DNA from: Candidatus Aerophobota bacterium
GTDB lineage: Bacteria > Aerophobota > Aerophobia > Aerophobales > AE-B3A
DNA: 13,889 nucleotides
Direction: 5' to 3'
Assembly: GCA_030672445.1 (NCBI GenBank)
Contig: DAOVGK010000045.1
Span: forward strand, 1-13,889
Both the position numbers and the translations under genes were made by a program. The stretch's first letter is position 1; every line of letters starts with the position of its first letter. Below are positions 7,477 to 13,742 of this stretch, piece after piece. The notes under the pieces are model-generated. The model saw only the letters and a program-made list of their open reading frames with translations. It did not search any database and was not told where the DNA came from.

Positions 7477-7730
7477 AGGAGGCAAATTACGGCTTTTAGA
7501 ATAAAAGTCGACTTGAAGAGAGTGATAGGAAAAGTGAATCCTAATATTTGTGGACATTATTGGGAGAGGCCCGGATTTACCAGTTGAGATATTCTGGTAT
7601 CCTAGCTTACAATGACGTTGACCATTCACGTGAGATTACAATTACTGAAAAGAGCATTGAGAATTTGTCTAAAAGCCCGATAGTTCGATTCCCTGCTCAT
7701 TCGATAAACGTAATCGAAGTCGATGTTTAA
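7477..7730 (+). pseudogene. Decayed GH51 alpha-L-arabinofuranosidase (internal deletion, lost start)
   Basis: Two fragments of a GH51 gene survive. The N-terminal piece (7489-about 7566, one frame) reads TAFRIKVDLKRVIGKVNPNI then CGHYWER, collinear with MSYKIKVDAERRIGEIHANI then YGHFIEH of the intact gene downstream. A good AGGAGG (7477-7482) lies 6 bases before codon ACG (7489), exactly where ATG should be. The C-terminal piece (about 7563-7730, another frame) ends VRFPAHSINVIEVDV*, matching YVFPAHSATTIEFKVG; by eye about 22 of its last 55 residues are identical to the intact paralogue. Some 400 residues between them, including both catalytic glutamates, are missing, and the junction is out of frame. 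At that divergence this was an old paralogue, not a recent tandem duplicate. Confidence 0.85.
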
Positions 7731-7757
7731 AGCAAAGTTACAAAGGAGGTGGTTTCT

Positions 7758-9227
7758 ATGAGTTATAAGATTAAGGTAGATGCGGAAAGGAGAATTGGCG
7801 AGATTCATGCCAACATTTACGGACATTTTATTGAGCATCTGGGCCGGTGTATTTACGGCGGCATATATGAGGAAAACTCAGCCTTGTCCGATGAAAATGG
7901 ATTTAGAGAGGATGTACTAAAGGCTGTTCGAAGTATAAAATGTCCTCTTTTAAGATGGCCAGGGGGAAATTTTGCCTCGAACTATCACTGGGAGGATGGA
8001 ATTGGACTTAAAAAAAGTCGTCCGGTGCGATTTGATCTTGCCTGGGGTAAAGAGGAGGCGAATAGATTTGGCACGGATGAGTTCATTGAGTACTGTCGGG
8101 CAGTAGAAGCCGAGCCTTACATTTGTGTCAATATAGGAACCGGCAGTTTGGATGAGGCTATCCATTGGTTAGAGTACTGCAACAGCAAGGGAAATACTTA
8201 TTATGCGAAACTGCGAGAGAAAAATGGTCACCCAGAGCCCTACCGGGTCAAATACTGGGGCATAGGGAACGAGAACTACGGAGAGTGGCAAGTAGGATAT
8301 AGATCAGCGAAAGAGTACGCAAGAGTCTTAAGGGAGTATGCCAAGTTTATGAAAGTGGTTGATCCCAACATAAAAGTCGTCGCTGTAGGGGCGGATGACC
8401 CAGAATGGGACCTGGAAGTAGTCAAAACTGCAGGAAAATATATAGACTACATTTCCAATCATCAGTACCTGGGTTCAGATGACTATTATGACACTGTGGC
8501 TTCTGTTTACTGGGTGAAAAGAAGACTAGAAGTTCTCAAAAGTGTGATAGAGACAGCTCAACCTTTGCTCAGAGAGGAAGAAAGAGTGAAAATTGCTCTT
8601 GACGAGTGGAACATCTGGTATAGAAGCAATCCGGAAAATGACCTTGAGGAGAATTATGCTCTAAAAGATGGACTATTCGCCGCTGGAGTGTTTATTGTCC
8701 TATATAAGCTATGTCAGAGCGTAACCATGGCTAATCTGGCTCAGTTAGTAAACGTACTGGGAGCCATCCACACAGATAAACAGGGTCTTTATCTTACTCC
8801 CATTTACCGGGCCTTTGAACTTTTTGTTAATCACACGGGAGAAATAGTATTAGATGCTTTAGTTAATTCAGAAACTTACGACATTGAAGGGAAAGCGCTT
8901 TTGGGCGAGAGAAAATTCAAGCTGAGCAATGTTCCCTATTTGGATGCTTCGGTGACTTTGAGCAGAAGCAAGGATAAGTTATACATTGCTGTAGTTAATT
9001 ATCACCTGGAGAAAGATATAGAGTGTCCTATATCCATAGAAGGCTTTTCTGTTAAAGAAGAAGGAAAAGTCTATGAGCTTAACGGCTCAGATGTGATGGC
9101 AGTGAATGATTTTGATAACCCAGAAAGAATCAAAATAAAGAATAAGACAATCAAAAACATCAGTCCTAGATTTAGCTATGTTTTTCCGGCCCATTCAGCC
9201 ACGACAATAGAATTCAAAGTGGGATAA
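7758..9227 (+). CDS. abfA: Alpha-L-arabinofuranosidase, glycoside hydrolase family 51
   Basis: Retaining exo-enzyme (EC 3.2.1.55) releasing terminal L-arabinofuranose from arabino-oligosaccharides or arabinoxylo-oligosaccharides. It is cytoplasmic: no signal peptide. I use ATG at 7758, giving 489 aa; the longer frame from GTG 7749 would begin inside the ribosome site AAAGGAGGT (7742-7750). The (beta/alpha)8 barrel shows the GH51 landmarks GHFIEHLGRCIYGG (22-35), LRWPGGNFASNYHWEDG (65-81), acid/base E172 in WGIGNENYGEWQ, NHQY (234-237) and nucleophile E283 in ALDEWNIWY. A C-terminal beta domain ends FSYVFPAHSATTIEFKVG. Length is usual for the family (about 490-510). It is the intact survivor of a permease-GH51-GH51 array; 27 bases separate it from the end of the pseudogene. 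No arabinose-catabolic gene or regulator is in the window. Confidence 0.95.
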   Translation: MSYKIKVDAERRIGEIHANIYGHFIEHLGRCIYGGIYEENSALSDENGFREDVLKAVRSIKCPLLRWPGGNFASNYHWEDGIGLKKSRPVRFDLAWGKEEANRFGTDEFIEYCRAVEAEPYICVNIGTGSLDEAIHWLEYCNSKGNTYYAKLREKNGHPEPYRVKYWGIGNENYGEWQVGYRSAKEYARVLREYAKFMKVVDPNIKVVAVGADDPEWDLEVVKTAGKYIDYISNHQYLGSDDYYDTVASVYWVKRRLEVLKSVIETAQPLLREEERVKIALDEWNIWYRSNPENDLEENYALKDGLFAAGVFIVLYKLCQSVTMANLAQLVNVLGAIHTDKQGLYLTPIYRAFELFVNHTGEIVLDALVNSETYDIEGKALLGERKFKLSNVPYLDASVTLSRSKDKLYIAVVNYHLEKDIECPISIEGFSVKEEGKVYELNGSDVMAVNDFDNPERIKIKNKTIKNISPRFSYVFPAHSATTIEFKVG

Positions 9228-9309
9228 AAGTCCCTAAATTCTCGATTCTTCTCCCAAAAGAAAACTACCTATCCCTCTAATCCTTTACCCCTTTTAATCG
9301 TGCTTTTAG

Positions 9310-9337
9310 TTGACCAGAAGAGGGATTCTGATAAAAT
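9310..9337 (+). promoter_or_regulatory. Candidate promoter of the ROK kinase gene
   Basis: TTGACC (9310-9315), a 16-base spacer and TAAAAT (9332-9337), 53 bases before the start codon. The rest of 9228-9390 is AT-rich with no gene and no clear terminator for the arabinofuranosidase gene. Confidence 0.4.
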
Positions 9338-9390
9338 TTTAGAAACTGCTAGAAGGTTTTAATCTTAAAAGAACTTCTTAAGGAAGGTAA

Positions 9391-10380
9391 ATGAAATTCG
9401 CCTCCGATTATATCGTGGGAGTAGATTTGGGAGGGACCAATATTGTTTCTCTTCTTATTAATGGTGAAGGAAAGGTTGTAGGGAAGGATACCCGAGCTAC
9501 CCTGGCCCGGCAGGGTAAGGAAAAAACTCTCTCTCAGATAGTGAGCTCGGTGAGAGCTATCCTTGAGAGAGGACAGCTACAAGGGATTTCTTCCACCTCT
9601 ATAAAAGGAGTAGGAGTTGGCAGTCCCGGACCTCTAGATACAAAAAAGGGGATAATTCATTTTGCCCCTAACCTTCCTGGCTGGAATAATGTACCTTTGG
9701 TTAGCATTTTAGCAGACCAGCTTAAATTACCTATCTTTTTGGAAAACGATGCTAATGCCGCCGCTTTAGCTGAATGGTGGATAGGAGCAGGGAAGAAGGT
9801 AGATAACTTAGTTTTATTAACCCTGGGAACGGGAATAGGAGGAGGAATAATTATTGGGGGAGAGGTTCTTCACGGAGCCTGGGACACGGCTGCCGAGATA
9901 GGTCATATGATAATCCACGAGGGAGGACTGGTTTGTGGTTGTGGGAAAAGAGGATGTTTAGAGGCTTATGCTTCAGCAACCGGAGTAATAAAGCGTACAG
10001 CTTCTCTCATAAAAGCGGGGAGAAAGACTCTTCTCCGGGAGTTAGTGCATGACCACCTGGAAGATATTACCTGTGAGCTGGTATACCAGGCGGCTGAAAG
10101 AGGAGATGAGCTTAGTCAGAGGATAGTTGAGGAGACGGCCAGATACCTGGGAATAGGTATTGCCAGCCTAGTTAACATCTTAAACCCCGAGATGGTCATT
10201 CTATCAGGTGGAATGACTGCTGCCGGCGATCTTTTATTTAAACCGGTAAGAAAATATGCCCGAAAATATGCCCTTGAGGCTGCTATCAAGGGAGTGAGAA
10301 TAGTTCCGGCAAAACTTGGCGACAATACCGGTGCCCTGGGAGCGGCCGCTACAGTACTAAAAAGAGATCACCGGATATAA
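9391..10380 (+). CDS. ROK family sugar kinase, probable glucokinase
   Basis: Cytoplasmic ATP-dependent hexokinase fold, most likely phosphorylating glucose (EC 2.7.1.2). ATG follows AAGGAAGG (9380-9387). Of its 329 aa, the phosphate-1 motif GVDLGGTN is at 10-17, the catalytic base D120 in ENDANAAALAEW, and GTGIGGGIIIGGEVLHG follows. The ROK zinc site is H172 in EIGHM plus C182, C184 and C189 in CGCGKRGCLEA. NPEMVILSGG near residue 270 completes the ATPase core. There is no N-terminal helix-turn-helix, so it is a kinase and not a NagC/XylR-type repressor. Length and zinc site fit Glk-type ROK kinases; fructokinase or N-acetylhexosamine kinase cannot be excluded. Its stop codon directly abuts a palindromic repeat (10381). 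Confidence 0.9.
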   Translation: MKFASDYIVGVDLGGTNIVSLLINGEGKVVGKDTRATLARQGKEKTLSQIVSSVRAILERGQLQGISSTSIKGVGVGSPGPLDTKKGIIHFAPNLPGWNNVPLVSILADQLKLPIFLENDANAAALAEWWIGAGKKVDNLVLLTLGTGIGGGIIIGGEVLHGAWDTAAEIGHMIIHEGGLVCGCGKRGCLEAYASATGVIKRTASLIKAGRKTLLRELVHDHLEDITCELVYQAAERGDELSQRIVEETARYLGIGIASLVNILNPEMVILSGGMTAAGDLLFKPVRKYARKYALEAAIKGVRIVPAKLGDNTGALGAAATVLKRDHRI

Positions 10381-10455
10381 GGTAGCCGCAGGCTTCAACC
10401 TGCGCTGAAAAGAGATTACCGGCTACCAGTTCAAAAAAGACAAATATTTTTGATA
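10381..10455. repeat. Palindromic repeat, copy 2 (GCAGGCTTCAACCTGC family)
   Basis: The outer stem GGTAGCC (10381-10387)/GGCTACC (10421-10427) encloses the hairpin CGCAGGCTTCAACCTGCG (10387-10404). The tail 10421-10455 matches about 31 of 35 bases of the tail of copy 1 (2076-2110), including CAAATATTTTTGA. Compared with copy 1 one hairpin is missing. It starts at the base after the ROK stop and ends 6 bases before the hypB ribosome site, so both flanking genes would carry it in their untranslated regions. Confidence 0.85.
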
Positions 10456-10473
10456 AGAAAAGAGGAGGCATTT

Positions 10474-11142
10474 ATGGAGCCAATCAAAGCAGAAGAAGGT
10501 GAGATCTTCGATATTGAATTAGAAGAAGATCTACTCAAGAAAAATGAAGAACTGGCACGACGAAACAGAAAAATTTTAGATGAATATAAAATACAGGCTA
10601 TAGATATAATGGGTTCCATCGGAACCGGGAAAACCTCTTTAATTAAGAATCTAATCTCTCATTTAAAGGGAAAATATGAGATTGGGGTTATCGCCGGGGA
10701 TCTAACCACTACCATTGACGCAGACAGGATTGAGAAGGAAGGAATAAAGGTGATCCAGGTAAATACGGGCAAGGAGTGTCACCTGGATGCCAATTTAATT
10801 AAGAAAGCCCTGAAGAAGTTCGATTTAGGAGCTCTCGACCTTTTATTTATAGAGAACGTCGGAAACCTCATCTGTCCAGCGGATTTTCCTCTTGGATCCC
10901 ATCGTCGAATTGTATTAGTTTCTGTTACCGAAGGGCCCTGGATGGTGAGAAAACATCCTTATATCTTTTCCCAGGCCGATGTAGTGGTGATTAATAAGAT
11001 TGATCTAGCAGAAGCTATGAAGGTCTCCCCGGAAAAGTTAGCCGATGACGTCTACAAGATTAATCCAGCCGTCAAGGTAATCCCGGCAAACTGCATTGCT
11101 GGAAAGGGCATGAAAGAGATAATCCAGGCTTTGTCTTTTTAA
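10474..11142 (+). CDS. hypB: Hydrogenase nickel-insertion GTPase HypB
   Basis: GTPase that drives nickel delivery to NiFe hydrogenase large subunits together with HypA (and to other Ni enzymes in some organisms). I use ATG 10474, with AGAGGAGG at 10461-10468; the frame extends to TTG 10450, but that lies inside the repeat and has no ribosome site. Of 222 aa: P-loop GSIGTGKT (47-54), AGDLTTTIDADR (74-85), metal site C102-H103 in NTGKECHLDA, switch and core FIENVGNLICPADF (125-138), guanine specificity NKID (174-177). The N-terminal high-affinity CxxCGC motif and His-rich stretch of some proteobacterial HypB proteins are absent, so it resembles the short archaeal/clostridial form. hypA follows after 198 bases that contain a repeat. 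No hypCDEF or hydrogenase genes are present here. Confidence 0.95.
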   Translation: MEPIKAEEGEIFDIELEEDLLKKNEELARRNRKILDEYKIQAIDIMGSIGTGKTSLIKNLISHLKGKYEIGVIAGDLTTTIDADRIEKEGIKVIQVNTGKECHLDANLIKKALKKFDLGALDLLFIENVGNLICPADFPLGSHRRIVLVSVTEGPWMVRKHPYIFSQADVVVINKIDLAEAMKVSPEKLADDVYKINPAVKVIPANCIAGKGMKEIIQALSF

Positions 11143-11152
11143 CAAAAGCCTG
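11125..11152 (+). other. Hairpin over the hypB stop codon
   Basis: CAGGCTTTGT (11125-11134) pairs with ACAAAAGCCTG (11142-11152) with one bulged A and a 7-base loop containing TTTTT. There is no T-run after the stem, so a standard intrinsic terminator is not supported; it may act as a weak attenuator or 3'-end stabiliser before hypA. Confidence 0.35.
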
Positions 11153-11175
11153 AGAATATTATACTTAGCCTCAAA

Positions 11176-11290
11176 GTAAGTATTCAGTGAACCCCGTCAT
11201 TTTTGGTAGTCGCAGGCTTTAGCCTGCGCACCCTAAAGAGTGCGGTTACCCTGAAAATTCAATGTGACACGGCGTTTACTGAGCATTTAC
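11176..11290. repeat. MITE-like element containing palindromic repeat copy 3
   Basis: The hairpin CGCAGGCTTTAGCCTGCG (11211-11228) with outer ends GGTAGTCGC (11205-11213)/GCGGTTACC (11242-11250) is the third copy of the family. Here it is flanked by an imperfect inverted repeat: 11176-11198 against 11266-11290, about 15 of 20 core bases paired after a 2-base gap. The whole 115-bp unit sits in the hypB-hypA gap. Its flanks differ from those of copies 1 and 2, apart from a weak resemblance of CCCCGTCATTTTTGGTAG to the junction before copy 1. Confidence 0.65.
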
Positions 11291-11340
11291 GCTTCGGAAC
11301 CATTGTCTCTGCAGTGCTTTCATTTAGGAGAATAAGAATC

Positions 11341-11715
11341 ATGCATGATCTTTCTGTCTCTCAAGCCATCGCCAGGACCATATTAAAACAAGCTAAGGAG
11401 AAAAGGGTGAGGGAAATTTTGTCTGTTAATCTTGAGCTGGGAGAGTTGACTTTTCTCAATCCTGAGCAGATTCATTTCTGGTTAAAGGAGCTTTTTAAGG
11501 ATACCCCCGCCCAGGGGGCAAAGATTTACATAAAGAAAATTTTCTCCAGAATAAAATGTAAGAAGTGTGAGTATGAGGGAAGTATGAGTCTGAGGGATGA
11601 TCCTTTTTTTCACATATATTTCCCCCTCCTCAGGTGTCCGCGCTGTAACTCGACTTCTCTTGAAATCAAAGCCGGAAGAGAATGTTTGATAAGACGGATC
11701 AAGGTAAGTACTTAG
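11341..11715 (+). CDS. hypA: Hydrogenase nickel-insertion protein HypA
   Basis: Nickel metallochaperone that hands Ni to hydrogenase large subunits in concert with HypB. I use ATG 11341 (TTAGGAG at 11324-11330), which yields the obligatory N-terminal Met-His. The frame continues upstream to GTG 11203, but that extension is translated repeat sequence and would bury the nickel site. Of 124 aa: nickel-binding M1-H2-D3, with Asp where most HypA proteins have Glu; LELGELTFLNPEQIHF (31-46); structural zinc cysteines C73, C76 (CKKC) and C99, C102 (CPRC). The CxxC pairs are 22 residues apart, longer than in E. coli HypA and nearer to the archaeal arrangement. The 3' end converges with the ABC ATPase gene across a structured element. 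Confidence 0.92.
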   Translation: MHDLSVSQAIARTILKQAKEKRVREILSVNLELGELTFLNPEQIHFWLKELFKDTPAQGAKIYIKKIFSRIKCKKCEYEGSMSLRDDPFFHIYFPLLRCPRCNSTSLEIKAGRECLIRRIKVST

Positions 11716-11729
11716 GGGAAGAATCCCGA

Positions 11730-11855
11730 GATATTAGAAAAATGGGGGAGCAGGCCCGACCTGCTCGAGCGAAGCGAGAGTCGGCTCTGCCGATCGGGCC
11801 GTTGAGGGGGGCATTCCGAAGGAATCGGCGAAGCTCTATTTCCCCCTCAAATATC
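11730..11855. other. Multi-hairpin structured element between convergent genes
   Basis: Nested complementary segments: GATATT (11730-11735) with AATATC (11850-11855); TTGAGGGGG (11802-11810) with CCCCCTCAA (11842-11850); GGCCCGA (11753-11759) with TCGGGCC (11794-11800). Local hairpins: CTCGAGCGAAGCGAG (11764-11778), TCGGCTCTGCCGA (11781-11793), ATTCCGAAGGAAT (11813-11825) and GCGAAGC (11828-11834). GAGCAGG (11748-11754) with CCTGCTC (11760-11766) competes with the GGCCCGA stem. Three loops are the GAA triloop; d(GCGAAGC) is known as an unusually stable DNA mini-hairpin. It could be a mobile palindromic repeat, a two-way terminator or a small structured RNA; the sequence does not decide. Confidence 0.7.
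11736..11766 (-). terminator. Possible intrinsic terminator of the ABC ATPase operon
   Basis: Read on the minus strand, GAGCAGG-TCGGG-CCTGCTC is a 7-bp GC-rich hairpin, followed by CCCCATTTTTCT, a short T-run. It is about 95 bases after the ATPase stop and is part of the larger structured element. The T-run starts 5 bases after the stem, so it is a weak candidate. Confidence 0.35.
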
Positions 11856-11860
11856 TTGTA

Positions 11861-13018
11861 TCAATTAACAATAGCTAGTCCAGTGTGGGGGTCAAATAAC
11901 TTAATTTTTTCAATGTCGAAGGCAAATTCCATATCCTCACCCTTCTTTAACTTGGGTGAGGGATCAACATTAGCTGTGAGCTTGTCTTCGCCGGAGCTTA
12001 AAAAGAGACGCATGTTGGGTATAGTGAGCTCAATCTCATCTACCCGGGCCCTAAAGGAACAGATTTTCTCCGAGACAGGAAGATTTTCTCTTAATCTGAT
12101 TTCTTCGGGATGAAGACCAAGAATTATCTCTTTTCCCAGATAGCCTTTTTTTCTTAGGATTTCAAACCGGGATCCCCGTAGTTGTACCCGTAAGTGATTA
12201 CTTAAGAAAAGGCCGTAAGGATTTTCTCTTAAGCCTAAGGGTAAGAGATTCATGGGAGGGTCACCAATAAAACCGGCTACAAATAAATTGGAAGGATGAT
12301 AATAGACCTCATTAAAGCTACCTACCTGCTCAATTCTACCTTCCCGCATAATAGCTATTCTATCAGCCAGGGCTATCGCCTCTGCCTGATCATGGGTAAC
12401 ATAGACAGTAGTTATGCCAAATCTGTCTAGTAGGCGTTTGATCTCTGTTCTGGTCTTTGATCTTAGTTTTGCATCTAAGTTAGACAGCGGCTCATCCAGT
12501 AAAAATACTCTTGGGTTTCGGATGATGCACCTTCCCAGAGCGACTCTTTGCTTTTGCCCGGCTGACAGGTTCTTGGGAAAACGTCCCAGGAGGGCATGGA
12601 AACCAACTCCCAGAGTATTGGCTGTAAAACGGATTTTCTCATCAATGGCGTCCTCCGGCCATTTTCGTAGCCGGAAGGAAAAGGCCAGGTTCTCTCTGCT
12701 AATCATGTGAGGATAAAGAGCATAGTTTTGAAAAACCATGCCAATTCCCCTATCCTTGGGAGGAATTTCATTTACATCCTCTTCGTCAAAGTAGACATTT
12801 CCCTCATCAATTCTTTCTAGACCTGCAATCACTTTAAGAAGAGTGGTTTTTCCACATCCGGTTGGTCCAATAACGCATAAGGTTTCACCCTCCCTTGCTT
12901 CTAGATAGAGATGATCAAGGGCAAAGATGGTTTTGATCTCTTGGCCCCTTTTTTTAAACAGGGAGATCTCCTTATCAGTGAATTTTTTTACTACCCCTTC
13001 CAGTCCGATGCTGCTCAT
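11861..13018 (-). CDS. Sugar ABC transporter ATPase, MalK/UgpC/MsmX type
   Basis: Cytoplasmic ATPase of CUT1 carbohydrate importers. I use ATG at 13018 (385 aa), 7 bases after the upstream gene's stop; a longer frame to TTG 13102 overlaps that gene and is unlikely. Walker A GPTGCGKTT (51-59), Q-loop FQNYALYPHM (96-105), signature LSAGQKQRVALGR (151-163; Ala replaces the usual Gly), Walker B VFLLDE (171-176), D-loop SNLD, H-loop H209 in VYVTHDQAEA, then a C-terminal OB/TOBE regulatory region (about 240-385) with LGLHPEEIRLRE. An insert of about 12 residues before FALDHLYLEA (about 16-30: EISLFKKRGQEIKT) is unusual. No permease or binding-protein gene is adjacent, so it probably serves transporters encoded elsewhere, as MsmX does in Bacillus. 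Confidence 0.92.
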   Translation of the reverse strand: MSSIGLEGVVKKFTDKEISLFKKRGQEIKTIFALDHLYLEAREGETLCVIGPTGCGKTTLLKVIAGLERIDEGNVYFDEEDVNEIPPKDRGIGMVFQNYALYPHMISRENLAFSFRLRKWPEDAIDEKIRFTANTLGVGFHALLGRFPKNLSAGQKQRVALGRCIIRNPRVFLLDEPLSNLDAKLRSKTRTEIKRLLDRFGITTVYVTHDQAEAIALADRIAIMREGRIEQVGSFNEVYYHPSNLFVAGFIGDPPMNLLPLGLRENPYGLFLSNHLRVQLRGSRFEILRKKGYLGKEIILGLHPEEIRLRENLPVSEKICSFRARVDEIELTIPNMRLFLSSGEDKLTANVDPSPKLKKGEDMEFAFDIEKIKLFDPHTGLAIVN

Positions 13019-13025
13019 TGGTCTT

Positions 13026-13349
13026 TTACCCTGTTTCTCCTTCGGAGGGGATGAATTTTCCTCCTGAGATATTGCGGGACAGAATCCGGTAACTTCGGTC
13101 AAAATCCACCGTTATGTTTATTAAATTAGGACATTTTTTTCCCAGGATTTCCTTTCTCAAAGTATAAACAGCTCCCTTCTCCCCGGCTTCGGCATACAAA
13201 CTCTGGATATCGGTCCTGCGGTTGACATTGATCCTTATTTCTTCCCCGCACTTGTCACACTTCACTACAAAGGGAATGAAGTCACCCTTTAATCGAGGGG
13301 ATATTCCTTTTTTCGAGATCTTAGAGAAAAGCCTTTTCCAAAAGCCCAT
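13026..13349 (-). CDS. Conserved hypothetical protein with CxxC motif, 107 aa
   Basis: Small soluble protein with no signal peptide, a basic N-terminus (MGFWKRLFSKISKK), then VKCDKCGEEIRINVNRRTD (C31, C34), a lone C73 in LGKKCPNLINITVDFDRSYR and a C-terminal ISGGKFIPSE. I recognise the overall pattern (CxxCGE, then an FDR-to-ISGG region) as a widespread uncharacterised bacterial family. Only one CxxC pair is present, so mononuclear zinc would need C73 or a partner. The start is supported by AGAGGTG (13355-13361). Its stop is 7 bases before the ABC ATPase start, so the two are co-transcribed and probably translationally coupled. Function unknown. Confidence 0.8.
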   Translation of the reverse strand: MGFWKRLFSKISKKGISPRLKGDFIPFVVKCDKCGEEIRINVNRRTDIQSLYAEAGEKGAVYTLRKEILGKKCPNLINITVDFDRSYRILSRNISGGKFIPSEGETG

Positions 13350-13450
13350 CCTTGCACCTCTTTTTGCTCACCTGAGTTAGATGATGATTTCGTGAAGTCT
13401 TGCGCCTCTTCTGATTTCAGAATTTTTGAATGAGATTAAAGTTTAAAAAG

Positions 13451-13534
13451 TGCCGAAGGGGGGAGTCGAACCCCCAAGGGGATAACCCCACAGCATCCTG
13501 AATGCTGCGCGTCTACCAATTTCGCCACTTCGGC
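13451..13534 (-). tRNA. tRNA-Leu (anticodon CAG)
   Basis: Acceptor stem GCCGAAG/CTTCGGC (13528-13534 with 13452-13458), discriminator A at 13451, no encoded CCA. The D-arm contains AATTGGTAGACGC. The anticodon stem CAGCA/TGCTG has loop TTCAGGA, giving CAG (reads CUG). The class II long variable arm GGGG-TTAT-CCCC and the T-arm GGGGG-TTCGACT-CCCCC are diagnostic for leucine. A TTTTT run follows the 3' end on the minus strand. Confidence 0.97.
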
Positions 13535-13538
13535 GTCT

Positions 13539-13742
13539 CTATGTTACTGTGCTGGCAACAATTTCGGGATGTCGATTTTCTCCTCTTTCCTTTTTTCTCC
13601 CCGTGGTGTCCATATAGGTGTCCATTCGTTTCCCTAGAACTTCTACTGCTGCTCTTTTATGTTCAGGAGAAAGATGGGCATAGCGAAGCGTCATGTCAAC
13701 CGATATATTCTCTTCCTCACCTTCCATCCACGTAATAATCAA
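13539..13742 (-). pseudogene. Tyrosine recombinase (integrase) C-terminal remnant
   Basis: The frame reads VDMTLRYAHLSPEHKRAAVEVLGKRMDT from about 13700 downwards, the last conserved box of phage/island tyrosine integrases; the Tyr in LRYAHLSP is the catalytic nucleophile. Everything before it is gone: the upstream residues (ITWMEGEEENI) do not match an integrase, there is no ATG (only TTG at 13742), and the R-H-x-x-R boxes are absent. The stop is 4 bases from the 5' end of tRNA-Leu. tRNA genes are common island attachment sites, so this is probably the scar of an excised or decayed element. Most integrases use the tRNA 3' end, whereas this fragment is on the 5' side. Confidence 0.8.

Noticed and set aside
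7548..7730. A 60-aa plus-strand open frame as an independent small gene
   Set aside because: Its sequence is the C-terminal end of a GH51 enzyme after a deletion junction; the first residues are chance translation in the wrong frame of the N-terminal piece.
9391..10380. ROK transcriptional repressor of the arabinose locus
   Set aside because: No N-terminal helix-turn-helix; the protein begins directly with the kinase phosphate motif.
11203..11340. N-terminal extension of HypA to GTG 11203
   Set aside because: It would translate the palindromic repeat and displace the nickel-binding Met1-His2; ATG 11341 has its own ribosome site.
11682..12113. Plus-strand open frame over the structured element and the ATPase 3' end
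   Set aside because: It is antisense to a clear ABC ATPase and contains low-complexity translation of the hairpin element.
13019..13102. N-terminal extension of the ABC ATPase to TTG 13102
   Set aside because: It overlaps the upstream gene in another frame, lacks family similarity, and starts with a rare codon.
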